A stretch of DNA of 34,645 bases from Psychrobacillus antarcticus (GCF_029533155.1 NZ_JAIZDB010000034.1:1-34645), one strand, 5' to 3'. Shown: positions 6,906 to 15,104, counted from the stretch's first letter. The notes: generated by a model from the sequence alone, not told the origin. A program made the numbers and translations.

Positions 6906-6955
6906 AGCACTAAGGCTCGTTCTTATTATGGAATGGTGAGTCCTTAGTGCTTTTT
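6904..6955 (+). terminator. Terminator of the MFS gene
   Basis: AAAGCACTAAGG (6904-6915) pairs perfectly with CCTTAGTGCTTT (6942-6953) and a short T tract follows. The loop is long, about 26 bases. Confidence 0.8.
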
Positions 6956-7075
6956 ATATGGGCAATCAAAAAGTAGCGGAACTTTTCTGTCAATTAACCG
7001 TACAACTAGTAAGAGGACCGTTTCTTTCAGAAAAATGTAAATTGGAAATTCTGACGCAGAATAGGGTGATAAAAG

Positions 7076-7528
7076 TTGGAAAAGAGCTTATTTGATATAA
7101 AGAAATATAGAAATTTACTCCTAATTTCTATATTATTAATCATAACTTTTGGGGGAGTTATATATTTTTTAGATCTTTTTCCCGGGGGCTATAAACTAGA
7201 TTATAGTGATATACGTTCTATAACAATAATAGATAAAGGAATTATTACCGCAGAGCAATATAAAGTTCAACGCACAGAAGTAAATGTATTGAAAGTAGCA
7301 TTGTTAAAATCTGAAATTACTAATCTTAAAGGGCTTTGGCTTATGAGTAATATAATTTTCCCCACATTGTTGTTGAATGTATTTATCCTACAAAAAAACT
7401 ATGAAAAGAGAAAACAATACGCTCTCATCGCATCAGTTCTATTTGTTGCTCTGCTTGTTATAGTTATTACTGTTTATATGAAGAGTTTAAACTTTATAGA
7501 AAAAATAATTAGTGGGTTAACCATATAA
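7076..7528 (+). CDS. Small membrane protein, function unknown
   Basis: The 150-residue product has three likely membrane segments, at about residues 13-33, 87-106 and 115-135. The loop between the first two (about 50 residues) would lie outside the membrane or in the cytoplasm, depending on orientation. The start is a TTG preceded by AGGGTG with seven bases spacing; no better ATG exists upstream. A lipoprotein gene follows 29 bases downstream on the same strand, and a DUF2785 gene after that, so the three may be co-transcribed. I do not recognise a family. The AT-rich composition fits an accessory gene. Confidence 0.6.
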   Translation: MEKSLFDIKKYRNLLLISILLIITFGGVIYFLDLFPGGYKLDYSDIRSITIIDKGIITAEQYKVQRTEVNVLKVALLKSEITNLKGLWLMSNIIFPTLLLNVFILQKNYEKRKQYALIASVLFVALLVIVITVYMKSLNFIEKIISGLTI

Positions 7529-7557
7529 TATACATCAAATGAATTAGGAGAGGTTCA

Positions 7558-7938
7558 ATGAAAAGGATCATATTGTTATTAACAATAGTTCTATTACCCG
7601 CTTGTTCTAATATAGATGGAGAAGTACTAACTTTCAATGGGGTAGGTGAGAGTTGGAAAGTAAATTATGTCTCTACGGACACAGGTTCAACTAGTCAACA
7701 AATCACTTATACTATTGTTTACACTGGTGAAGGTGAGGCTCCAGAGGTATTCAATTATACCTTATCCAATATGATCTCACAGAAAGATACAAGCCATACA
7801 GGTGCAGAGTTAAACAAAGATGGTTACCTTGAAAGTACAAAACAGAATATAGGAGCAAGGGTTCCAAAGGACGACATAATTATAGTGGAACTAGCTTGGA
7901 ATGGTAAAAGTGAAAAACTAAACTTGGAACTTCAATAA
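7558..7938 (+). CDS. Putative small lipoprotein
   Basis: The 126-residue product has a signal peptide with a lipobox (LLPAC, Cys16), so it should be lipidated and anchored outside the cytoplasmic membrane. The mature part is rich in Ser and Thr and in predicted beta strands (for example VNYVSTDTG and QQITYTIVYTG), suggesting a small beta-sandwich domain. GGAGAGG precedes the ATG. It is the second gene of the 7076-8833 cluster. No known family was identified. Confidence 0.7.
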   Translation: MKRIILLLTIVLLPACSNIDGEVLTFNGVGESWKVNYVSTDTGSTSQQITYTIVYTGEGEAPEVFNYTLSNMISQKDTSHTGAELNKDGYLESTKQNIGARVPKDDIIIVELAWNGKSEKLNLELQ

Positions 7939-7993
7939 CTGATTTTATTGATAGAAAGTAATGGTATTGAAAGAAAGGAAATGAGGTTATTTT

Positions 7994-8833
7994 ATGGAAG
8001 CAAATGAACTTAAGAAGATTTTAAGAGAAATAAAAAGTGGAGAAAAAACTTGGGAAACAGAGCAGAAAGTTGTGATTATTGACTCTATGCTGGAGCATAT
8101 TGGTTCAGTTGATAGTGAGCTTAGAGATCAATTAATTTATAGCTCATTTTCTCAATTAATAATAGAAAAAAATTTACTAGAGCATGAACTCCTAACGAAA
8201 CTATTGGACATGGCATTAACTGATTTATTATTAAAAGGAATTGGAGAAAAAGGCACAGATACTGTATTTACGAGATCTTTTACTTCTCTATTGATAGCCC
8301 TTATCTTATATAGAGATAACAAAGATGACTTTCTTAACCAACATACGATTTTGCGAGTTAAAGATACATTAGTTAATTATATTAACCTTGAAAAAGATTT
8401 AAGAGGCTATGTTGCGGATAAAGGCTGGGCTCATGGCATTGCACATGTATCAGATGCTTTTGATGAGCTGGTAAAAAGTGAGAAGATTCATAAAGAACAA
8501 TATGGAGAAATGTTACGAGCACTTTGGGCTAAAGTTTTTGTGTTCGACAGTGTTTACATCCATGAAGAGGAAGAGAGAATATTAGTTCCGATATTCGAGA
8601 TGCTCGAGCGAGGTTTGGAAATAAAAGAAATAGAGATACTGCTACAAAAAATACCGAACGAATTAAAAAAGCAAAAAAGTTTAATTGAGGAAGAAGGGTA
8701 TTGGTTCTTGTACGCTAACTGTAAGACATTCCTAAAAAGCTTCCTTATTGAAGTTCAAAAAAAACCGAAATTACACTCTTTACAAAAAAGTATCGAGAAT
8801 TGCCTAAATTCTAATTGGAATCTACTAGCGTGA
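7994..8833 (+). CDS. DUF2785 domain-containing protein
   Basis: The 279-residue protein has no signal peptide and is largely alpha-helical. Conserved stretches SELRDQLIYSSFSQLI, GEKGTDTVFTRSFTSLLIAL and EKDLRGYVADKGWAHGIAHV match the DUF2785 family as I know it. No enzymatic activity is established for the family. The helical pattern resembles a HEAT-like scaffold, but that is inference. GAGG lies seven bases before the ATG. It is the last gene of a possible three-gene cluster. No clear terminator follows. Confidence 0.75.
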   Translation: MEANELKKILREIKSGEKTWETEQKVVIIDSMLEHIGSVDSELRDQLIYSSFSQLIIEKNLLEHELLTKLLDMALTDLLLKGIGEKGTDTVFTRSFTSLLIALILYRDNKDDFLNQHTILRVKDTLVNYINLEKDLRGYVADKGWAHGIAHVSDAFDELVKSEKIHKEQYGEMLRALWAKVFVFDSVYIHEEEERILVPIFEMLERGLEIKEIEILLQKIPNELKKQKSLIEEEGYWFLYANCKTFLKSFLIEVQKKPKLHSLQKSIENCLNSNWNLLA

Positions 8834-8884
8834 GAAAGAGGACAGACAGATCATGAAATTCTGTCCAAAAACTCACCTTTTGTT

Positions 8885-9037
8885 CTGAATGTCTTTTGCT
8901 CCTTGAAATGTCACTGCTTTCAACTAATCACCTTCTCCAATATGTTCATCATATTGTTGCCCTAAGGTCTCTAAAACAAAACGCATTATGATATATTTAG
9001 TTAAAATGGTTTGACTCAGTGGTGCACCCCACAGTTT
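8885..9037 (-). pseudogene. Remnants of an alcohol dehydrogenase start and the preceding gene
   Basis: On the minus strand, a TTG at 8923-8921 begins LKAVTFQGAKDIQ, the typical N-terminus of zinc-dependent alcohol dehydrogenases, and the frame is lost within 20 codons. Immediately upstream (9037 to 8924) an open frame ending ETLGQQYDEHIGEGD and a stop abuts this start. It contains GGAGAAGG, which would be the ribosome site of the dehydrogenase. This looks like the junction of a former two-gene operon, with both genes largely deleted. The upstream gene is not identified. No promoter is assigned. Confidence 0.5.
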
Positions 9038-9042
9038 ATGAT
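9011..9042 (+). promoter_or_regulatory. MerR-type promoter with a 20-base spacer
   Basis: TTGACT (9011-9016) and TATGAT (9037-9042) are separated by 20 bases, longer than the usual 17. The spacer holds the dyad-like GTGGTGCACCCCAC. MerR-family activators typically act on promoters with 19-20-base spacers, and a MerR gene fragment begins 18 bases downstream. The region overlaps a minus-strand gene remnant, so chance is possible. Confidence 0.4.
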
Positions 9043-9059
9043 AAAAAGGGAGGCACAGA

Positions 9060-9327
9060 ATGTATAAAATTAGTGAATTTGCTCATTTAACTGGGTTAAG
9101 CAAAGAGACCTTACGATACTATGCAGATGTTAAATTACTCGAACCAGCCTACATTGATCCGGTTAATAATTTCCGGTACTACGATGATGGCAGCTGAGTC
9201 GTTGGCTAACCTTGAAAAGCTATTGCAACAAAAAAGAAATACTATTTTGCTTCAATTAGATAGTATAGCAACCAAATTGTAAGAGCTAGATGAATTTTTA
9301 GTATCAGGAAGGGTGAATGAAGAATGA
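9060..9327 (+). pseudogene. Decayed MerR family regulator
   Basis: The ATG at 9060 follows AGGGAGG and opens a frame of 45 codons carrying a MerR winged-helix start (KISEFAHLTGLSKETLRYYA, then NNFRYYDDG) before a TGA at 9195-9197. In the next frame, 9196-9327 encodes a coiled-coil-like tail (ANLEKLLQQKRNTILLQLDS) with one in-frame TAA at 9280-9282, as in the C-terminal part of MerR proteins. The middle of the protein (perhaps 30-50 codons) is missing. The shifted frame ends at TGA 9325-9327, overlapping the start of the next gene. I infer an internal deletion plus a frameshift; the 45-residue head alone could still be made. Confidence 0.7.
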
Positions 9328-9776
9328 TTAAGTGGAATGAAGAAACAGTAGTAAAGGCAAATATAGAAAAAGTGTGGAGCTTATTCATGGATAAAAACAT
9401 TCATAAAATGATGGATAAAGTGGAGGATCACGTTCTTATAGAAAAGCAGGAAAATGAGGTAGGTGCGAAGCATAGACAAAGTTACCGGGAAGGGAAGCGA
9501 GTAGAGACATATATCGTGGAAACATTGGCATATGAGGACCGCCCAGATAAAAAGCACAAACAAGTAAGCTTTGTATTAGGAAGAGCATTTGAAATTACGT
9601 TTAGTTTTACTTTGCATAGAATAGATGACAATCATACAAAATTCATTTACGATGGCCAAAATAAAGGAGTGAATTTTGTAGGACGAGCAATGATGAAACT
9701 TGGTAGTGATAAAAGTAATAATAAAGTAGTTCATGAGTTTATGGAAAAGGTGAATCGGGAAGCATTGAAGCTGTAA
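9324..9776 (+). CDS. SRPBCC (START-like) family protein
   Basis: The 150-residue product starts WNEETVVKANIEKVWSLFMD and has the beta-alpha-beta pattern and C-terminal helix (KVVHEFMEKVNREALKL) of polyketide cyclase/START-like proteins, which bind hydrophobic ligands in a deep cavity. There is no signal peptide. The ligand is unknown. A GAATGA sequence makes its ATG overlap the stop of the decayed MerR frame, so the two were once probably translationally coupled and controlled by the same regulator. A weak GAAGGG lies upstream. A terminator follows directly. Confidence 0.7.
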   Translation: MIKWNEETVVKANIEKVWSLFMDKNIHKMMDKVEDHVLIEKQENEVGAKHRQSYREGKRVETYIVETLAYEDRPDKKHKQVSFVLGRAFEITFSFTLHRIDDNHTKFIYDGQNKGVNFVGRAMMKLGSDKSNNKVVHEFMEKVNREALKL

Positions 9777-9780
9777 AACC

Positions 9781-9826
9781 AAAAAAAGCTATCTGAAGAG
9801 TTGAATCCTTCCGGCAGCTTTTTTTT
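9781..9826 (+). terminator. Terminator of the SRPBCC gene
   Basis: AAAAGCT (9784-9790) pairs with AGCTTTT (9816-9822), with a GAAG/CTTC inner stem, followed by a T tract. The stem has internal mismatches. The A tract on the other side could let it work in both directions. Confidence 0.65.
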
Positions 9827-9930
9827 GGGGGCTTTGTTAAAGGAAAAGGTAATATGGAATTGAATAGACTACTCTGTTGATATGTTAAACTTTAGAGGCT
9901 ATTCAGATATGGAAAAAGGGAGAGAAAGCA

Positions 9931-10584
9931 ATGTTACAATCACTGATTTTTGATATGGATGGAACTCTATTTCAAACAGATAAAATTTTAGAATTATCAC
10001 TTGATGATACTTTTAACCATTTACGATCATTAAGTAAATGGGATACAGTAACCCCTATTGATAAATATCGTGAAATTATGGGTGTACCTTTACCAAAAGT
10101 ATGGGAAGCTTTGTTGCCTAATCATTCCAAGGAAGTCAGAAAACAAACCGATGCTTATTTTCTGGAAAGATTAGTTGAAAATATAAGAAGTGGGAAAGGT
10201 GCTTTATATCCCAATGTAAAGGAAGTTTTTATTTATTTAAAAGAGAATAATTGTTCAATTTACATAGCGAGTAATGGTTTAAAGGAATACTTAAACGCAA
10301 TTGTGAGTTATTATGATTTAGATAATTGGGTGACTGAAACATTTAGTATTCAACAAATACAAACGTTGGATAAGGGAGATTTAGTAAAATCCATACTAAA
10401 AAAATATGGTATAAAAAAAGCAGCAGTAGTCGGAGACCGTCTATCTGATATAAATGCAGCTAAAGATAATGGTTTAATTGCAATTGGATGTAATTTTGAT
10501 TTTGCACAAGAAGATGAACTCGCACAGGCTGATTTGGTAATAGATGATTTAATTGAATTAATAACAATACTACCTAAAATGTAA
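9931..10584 (+). CDS. HAD family hydrolase (phosphatase)
   Basis: The 217-residue protein carries the four HAD motifs: DMDGT with the nucleophile Asp8 and acid-base Asp10, SNG near residue 114, a lysine in LDKGD near 150, and VGDRLSDINAA near 170. A helical cap lies between the first two (residues about 15-90), as in subfamily I phosphatases of the Gph/PgmB type. It probably dephosphorylates a small metabolite; the substrate cannot be read from the sequence. AAGGGAGAG precedes the ATG. It is monocistronic and faces rlmD across a shared bidirectional terminator. Confidence 0.85.
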   Translation: MLQSLIFDMDGTLFQTDKILELSLDDTFNHLRSLSKWDTVTPIDKYREIMGVPLPKVWEALLPNHSKEVRKQTDAYFLERLVENIRSGKGALYPNVKEVFIYLKENNCSIYIASNGLKEYLNAIVSYYDLDNWVTETFSIQQIQTLDKGDLVKSILKKYGIKKAAVVGDRLSDINAAKDNGLIAIGCNFDFAQEDELAQADLVIDDLIELITILPKM

Positions 10585-10623
10585 AATTTCTTATTCAACG
10601 GTTGCATTAGTAAAAAAAGACAG

Positions 10624-10666
10624 AAAAAAATGAGCCTGGAGATACTTCTCCAAGCTCATTTTTTTT
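10624..10666. terminator. Bidirectional terminator between the HAD gene and rlmD
   Basis: AATGAGCCTGGAGA and TCTCCAAGCTCATT form a 14-base stem with one mismatch and a four-base loop, with A and T tracts on the outsides. It sits between two converging genes, so it serves both. Confidence 0.85.
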
Positions 10667-10690
10667 AACCATTAACTTTAACATAGCCTT

Positions 10691-12064
10691 TTATTTTAGT
10701 GTTAATAACGTAACTGCTTCTACGTGAGCAGTTTGAGCGAACATATCAATAGGTTGAATATACTCGATGTTGTAGATTTCTTTAAGTGCTGCTAAATCCT
10801 TCGCAAGTGTAGATGGGTTACAAGAAGTGTAAACAAAACGTTTTGGCTTAATATCAAGTATCGTTTTTAACAGTTCATCATCTAAGCCTGCACGAGGTGG
10901 ATCTACTGTTAATACGTCTGGAACGAAATCTTCCTCTTTCCACTTTTGTAACCAATGCTGTGCAGTACCATGAACGTATTGTGTATTTTTGAAGCCATTT
11001 CGTTTGGCGTTTTTTTTCGCATCTTGAACAGATTCTTGGACGATATCCATACCGCGAACCTCTTTTGCGTTTTTGGCAAGCCACAGTCCGATTGTACCTA
11101 CACCGCAGTATGCATCTACAATTGTTTCTTCTCCTGTAAGGGCAGCTGCTTTTTCAATTTCATTGTATAGATGTACTGTTTGTTCTGGATTTAACTGGAA
11201 GAAGGCGCGAGCAGATAAATCGAAAGCTAGTTCTCCAAGTTTTTCATGAATTGTTTCTTTGCCATGTAAGTTAAATGTCGTATCACCAAATACTAGCGAA
11301 GTATCTTCTGCATTGATATTCTGATTAATGGACACAATATTAGGATCAATTGCTCGTATTTTTTGTACTAGTTCTTCTTTATGATGCATTTTCTTTTGTG
11401 TTGTTACAAGTGTCACTTGAATTTGACCAGTTTGCATACCAGTGCGAACAACAATCGTACGGACGACGCCTTTAGAGTTTCTACCATCATAAATGGAGAT
11501 ATTCATCTCTTGAAGTAATTTTTTTATCTCATTCGTTATATGTGTTGTAGCCGGGTGTTGAACCGAACATTCGTTAATATCGATCAGCATATTGGATTCT
11601 TCCGCGTATAATCCTGCTATAACTTTATCGCCTAATTCTCTCACTTGGAATTGACTTTTGTTTCGGTAATGCCAGGGGTTTTCCATACCAATTGTTGGTC
11701 TCACATCAATTGTAGGTGCTAAATCTTTCACGTAACGTTCTAGTGCTTGTAGGACTAAATCACGTTTTACCTCTAACTGACTTTCATACGTCATATGCTG
11801 CAATTGACATCCGCCGCAAGCATCATATACAGGGCAAGGTGGATTGACACGATGTGGAGAAATTTCTCTAATCGATTTAATTTCTGCTTCAGCATACTTA
11901 GGATTTGCCACTGTTACTTGGGCAGTTACAACTTCACCTGGAAGTGCACCTTTTACAAATACAACATTACGTTTAAAAAATCCAACACCTTCACCGTTAA
12001 TACCAAGTCTTTTAATCGTAAGGGGGAATTCTTGTCCTACTTCTATTACTGATTGTTCACTCAT
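10691..12064 (-). CDS. rlmD: 23S rRNA (uracil-5-)-methyltransferase, RlmD/RlmCD family
   Basis: The 457-residue protein has an N-terminal TRAM RNA-binding domain (about residues 8-66), an iron-sulfur cluster motif with Cys77, Cys83 and Cys86 and a fourth Cys166, a SAM-binding motif (VDAYCGVGTIGLWLA), and the catalytic Cys415 in SCNPSTLAKDL. It makes 5-methyluridine in 23S rRNA. Bacilli carry two paralogues, YefA (RlmCD) and YfjO. Proximity to pdaA (YfjS) suggests this is the YfjO-type copy, so the exact uridine target is uncertain. AAAGGA lies nine bases before the ATG. Confidence 0.9.
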   Translation of the reverse strand: MSEQSVIEVGQEFPLTIKRLGINGEGVGFFKRNVVFVKGALPGEVVTAQVTVANPKYAEAEIKSIREISPHRVNPPCPVYDACGGCQLQHMTYESQLEVKRDLVLQALERYVKDLAPTIDVRPTIGMENPWHYRNKSQFQVRELGDKVIAGLYAEESNMLIDINECSVQHPATTHITNEIKKLLQEMNISIYDGRNSKGVVRTIVVRTGMQTGQIQVTLVTTQKKMHHKEELVQKIRAIDPNIVSINQNINAEDTSLVFGDTTFNLHGKETIHEKLGELAFDLSARAFFQLNPEQTVHLYNEIEKAAALTGEETIVDAYCGVGTIGLWLAKNAKEVRGMDIVQESVQDAKKNAKRNGFKNTQYVHGTAQHWLQKWKEEDFVPDVLTVDPPRAGLDDELLKTILDIKPKRFVYTSCNPSTLAKDLAALKEIYNIEYIQPIDMFAQTAHVEAVTLLTLK

Positions 12065-12106
12065 ACCTTCACGTCCTTTATAATCTTCTTTCTATTATAA
12101 AGGAGT

Positions 12107-12919
12107 TTATTCAGGAAGCAAAGTAAGCGGAATATCCAGATTATTCATGATTAAATCGTCGAGAGTTCCAAATGTATATCCCATCTTTCTGGCATCCTTG
12201 ATGAACATCGGTAAGCCCTCTGCATTATCAGGAGATACTGTATGCATTAAGATGATTGCACCAGGGTGGATTTGTGACATCAGTTGGTCATAGGCATATT
12301 TGCCACCTTTTTTCTGATCCTTATGCCAATCAATAAAAGCTACAGACCAGAATATATGCTGATGTCCTATTTCATTGGCAGCCTCTAGTACCTGTTCGTT
12401 AAAAGTCCCTTCTGGTGGGCGAGTGACAGTTGTTCGCGTTAATGAAGTCAATTCACTTAAACGTTTGTCAAACTTTTGCAATTCTTTTTGAACTCCCTCC
12501 TTAGAGAGCTTTGCTAAGTTAGGGTGACCATATGAATGGTTGCCAATTTGATGTCCCTCTGCAATCATACGTTTTACTAGAGGCGTTGCACTTTCTAAGT
12601 AGTGCCCGGTCAGAAAGAATGTTGCTTGAATATTTTCGGCTTTCAAGGTGTCTAAAATACTTTCGGTATAGCCGTTTTCATAGCCATTATCGAATGTGAA
12701 ATATAGTATTTTTTTATCAGCAGATCCTTTATATATTGCGCCATGCTTTTTAAGCATTGCATCCCATTCTTCGCCAGCCTCTGCTTGTTGTTCATTTGTC
12801 GCCTTTTTTAAGCCCCAATGAATTTCCTTTTCTCCTTGGGCAGAAAAAGGTCTGTTCATAAATCCAATACTTAAAATAATCGCAGCAACGATGATTCCTA
12901 CTAAATGAGATTTCCACAT
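12107..12919 (-). CDS. pdaA: Polysaccharide deacetylase PdaA (spore cortex muramic delta-lactam formation)
   Basis: The 270-residue protein has an N-terminal membrane or signal segment (residues 5-22) and a NodB deacetylase domain with TFDNGYENGY (Asp77) and the metal-binding His128 and His132 in GNHSYGHP. The match to B. subtilis PdaA is close along its length (RPPEGTF, FWSVAFIDWHKDQKKGGKYAYD). PdaA removes the acetyl group from muramic acid in spore cortex peptidoglycan, a step needed for the delta-lactam that germination enzymes recognise. A sigma-G-like promoter precedes it, consistent with forespore expression. It is followed by rlmD on the same strand, 42 bases away. Confidence 0.9.
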   Translation of the reverse strand: MWKSHLVGIIVAAIILSIGFMNRPFSAQGEKEIHWGLKKATNEQQAEAGEEWDAMLKKHGAIYKGSADKKILYFTFDNGYENGYTESILDTLKAENIQATFFLTGHYLESATPLVKRMIAEGHQIGNHSYGHPNLAKLSKEGVQKELQKFDKRLSELTSLTRTTVTRPPEGTFNEQVLEAANEIGHQHIFWSVAFIDWHKDQKKGGKYAYDQLMSQIHPGAIILMHTVSPDNAEGLPMFIKDARKMGYTFGTLDDLIMNNLDIPLTLLPE

Positions 12920-12973
12920 AAAAACGCAACCTTTCTTTTTAAGTAGGTTGCGCCAAAGAGTGTTAGTTATTCA
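12920..12973 (-). promoter_or_regulatory. pdaA: Sigma-G-like pdaA promoter overlapping the yfhF terminator
   Basis: On the minus strand TGAATA (12973-12968), 17 bases, then CAACCTA (12950-12944) resembles the sigma-G consensus TGAATA and CATACTA. The -35 box covers the yfhF stop codon. The -10 region also forms the left arm of a perfect 8-bp hairpin (CGCAACCT with AGGTTGCG, 12945-12952 and 12925-12932) followed by five T residues directly before the pdaA ATG. The right arm carries the ribosome site AAGG. Confidence 0.6.
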
Positions 12974-13867
12974 TATATAAATTTCACGTAAAGCACTTTC
13001 CAAGTTAGGGAAATGAAAAGAATATCCTTTATCTAACAATACCTGCGGGATGACGTGTTGACCTTCTAATACAAGCTGACTTTTTTCCCCTAATGCAAAT
13101 TTTAATGCAAAAGATGGAACTGGAAAATAATGTGGCCTTTTTAATACAGTTGCTAATATTTTCCCAAAATCGTTCATTTTTTTTGCGTGAGGAGCAGTAA
13201 TATTGAATGGTCCATTAATAGGATGCTCAATTGCAAATAATAAGGCACTTGCAACATCTTTCACATGGACCCATGACATCCAATTATCTCCTGTTCCCAC
13301 AGGTCCACCTACAAATAGCTTATACGGTAGTGCCATCAATGGCAGTGCACCTTCTGATTTTCCTAAAATAATGCCAAATCTTCCATAAGCAACACGAATC
13401 TGAAGACTTTCTGCACTTTGAGCTTTAAGCTCCCAATCTCGAACCGTCAGTGCTAAAAAGTCCGTACCTACTTCTTTTGATTTTTCCGTATATCTTGCAC
13501 TAGTAGAGGCGGGATAAATGCCAATTGCACTTGCGTTTACTAGTACTTTCGGTTTTACAGTTAGGGCGTTAAATATTCGGAGCAGTTCATCCGTTGTTTG
13601 CATCCGACTATCATAAATTTTTTGTTTCTGTGTTTCTGTCCATCGTCCATTATTAATCGACTCACCAGCTAGATTTACAAAAGCATCTATGCCTTCTAAC
13701 TGTTTTTCAGGATTTGCATTCTCTGTTAGCCACTGTACATACGTTATTTCTTGTTCTGTACCATGTTTTGAACGAGATAATATATAAATTTCATGTCCTT
13801 TTTGCAAAAGTAACTTTGTAAATTCACTTCCTACAAAACCTGTTCCGCCAGTAATTGCAATTTTCAT
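12971..13867 (-). CDS. yfhF: TIGR01777 family epimerase-like oxidoreductase YfhF
   Basis: Starting at the ATG at 13867, which follows AAGGAGG, the product has 298 residues. A further upstream start would add 13 residues but has no ribosome site. The N-terminus ITGGTGFVGSEF is the glycine-rich nucleotide-binding loop of extended short-chain dehydrogenases, and a DUF1731-type C-terminal segment (FALKFALGEKSQLVLEGQHV) is typical of the TIGR01777/SulA-like group. Substrate is unknown for this family. It is divergent from recX with a 100-base shared promoter region. Confidence 0.85.
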   Translation of the reverse strand: MKIAITGGTGFVGSEFTKLLLQKGHEIYILSRSKHGTEQEITYVQWLTENANPEKQLEGIDAFVNLAGESINNGRWTETQKQKIYDSRMQTTDELLRIFNALTVKPKVLVNASAIGIYPASTSARYTEKSKEVGTDFLALTVRDWELKAQSAESLQIRVAYGRFGIILGKSEGALPLMALPYKLFVGGPVGTGDNWMSWVHVKDVASALLFAIEHPINGPFNITAPHAKKMNDFGKILATVLKRPHYFPVPSFALKFALGEKSQLVLEGQHVIPQVLLDKGYSFHFPNLESALREIYI

Positions 13868-13969
13868 TTGTCCAACCTCCTTCTTTGCTTTATCATAACA
13901 GTTCAATCATTTATCACCAACCAACTTATACGTTATAATTGAAGAAGTAGAGAAATGGAGAGATTTCAC

Positions 13970-14773
13970 ATGCCGGTTATTACAAGAATTGGACGCCAAA
14001 AAAATAATAATGAACGGTATAATTTATATTTGGATGAAAAGTATGCATTTAGTTTAGATGAAGCAGTACTGATCAAGTACCAACTATCTAAAGGAAAAGT
14101 TATTGAAGCATTTACATTAGATGAAATTGTTTTCGATGACGAAGTAAGAAAGGCGTTTAATAAAGCGATTAACTTTTTAAGCTACCGTATGAGAAGTGAG
14201 CATGAAGTAAAACAAAAACTTTTGCAAAATGAGTATGGTGAAGCAGTTATCCTGGAAGCAATTCGAAAATTATATGAGTATGGCTTTCTTAATGATGAAA
14301 GCTTTACAGAAGCATTAGTGGAAACGCAGAAGAAAAACAGTAAAAAAGGACCTACTGCAATTCGTCAGGAATTAAAGAAAAAGGGAATTGAAAAAGAACT
14401 CCAAGAGAAAGTATTAGGCAATTATTCAGAAGAAGAACAAGTAGATATTGCGAGAACTTTGGCAGAGAAAATCATCAATCAAAGTCAAGATAAAACACCA
14501 AGACAAATTAAACAAAAAGTTCAAGATACACTTCAAAGAAAAGGGTATAATTTTAGTATAATCACCCAAGCACTTTCAACATTTGAATTAGAAAAAAATG
14601 AAGAGGAATGGTTGGAAATAATTGCTGCTCAGGGAGATAAAATTTGGCGGAAATATTCCGCAAAGTATAAAGGCAATGATTTACGCAGACGTATCAAGAC
14701 TTCATTATATCAAAAGGGCTTTCCTGCCGAGCAAATTGATCTTTATATTGAAAAGAAGGAGCTAGAAGAGTAA
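13970..14773 (+). CDS. recX: Recombination regulator RecX
   Basis: The 267-residue protein binds RecA and modulates its filament on DNA during repair. The start MPVITRIGRQKNNNERYNLY matches B. subtilis RecX (YfhG) and follows GGAGA; the ATG five codons upstream lacks a ribosome site. The RecX helical repeats are visible, for example FLSYRMRSEHEVKQKLLQNE and LYEYGFLNDESFTEALV. It begins a tight cluster with yfhH and yfhJ (1-base gaps). A possible promoter is TTATCA (13911-13916), 17 bases, TATAAT (13934-13939). Confidence 0.92.
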   Translation: MPVITRIGRQKNNNERYNLYLDEKYAFSLDEAVLIKYQLSKGKVIEAFTLDEIVFDDEVRKAFNKAINFLSYRMRSEHEVKQKLLQNEYGEAVILEAIRKLYEYGFLNDESFTEALVETQKKNSKKGPTAIRQELKKKGIEKELQEKVLGNYSEEEQVDIARTLAEKIINQSQDKTPRQIKQKVQDTLQRKGYNFSIITQALSTFELEKNEEEWLEIIAAQGDKIWRKYSAKYKGNDLRRRIKTSLYQKGFPAEQIDLYIEKKELEE

Positions 14774-14774
14774 G

Positions 14775-15104
14775 ATGAGTGAAAAAAAATATAGTGATAT
14801 GACGGTACCAGAACTACGAACAGAAATTGCGAATCTGAAAGAAAAATCACGTAAAGCTGAGCAACTGGGTATAGTAAATGAGTATGCTGTTTACGAAAGA
14901 AAAGCATTGATGGCACAAGCCTTTTTAATAGATCCTGCTACTATTAAACGAGGAGAGATGTACCGAATTATTGGAGATCCAGGTGTGTTTTTTAACGTAG
15001 AATATTTAAAAGGAAGATTTGCATGGGGATATAGATTAGGCGGAGATAAATATGAGGAAGCCTTACCTATCTCAATGTTAGAATCATTGGAGGAACGTAA
15101 ATAA
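14775..15104 (+). CDS. yfhH: DUF1811 family protein YfhH
   Basis: The 109-residue cytoplasmic protein begins with a helical hairpin (YSDMTVPELRTEIANLKEKS) and ends in a small beta domain (KRGEMYRIIGDPGVFFNVEY), the layout of YfhH of B. subtilis. No function is established for the family. The gene starts one base after the recX stop, so translational coupling is likely, and yfhJ follows with a one-base gap. This order is conserved in Bacillales. Confidence 0.88.
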   Translation: MSEKKYSDMTVPELRTEIANLKEKSRKAEQLGIVNEYAVYERKALMAQAFLIDPATIKRGEMYRIIGDPGVFFNVEYLKGRFAWGYRLGGDKYEEALPISMLESLEERK

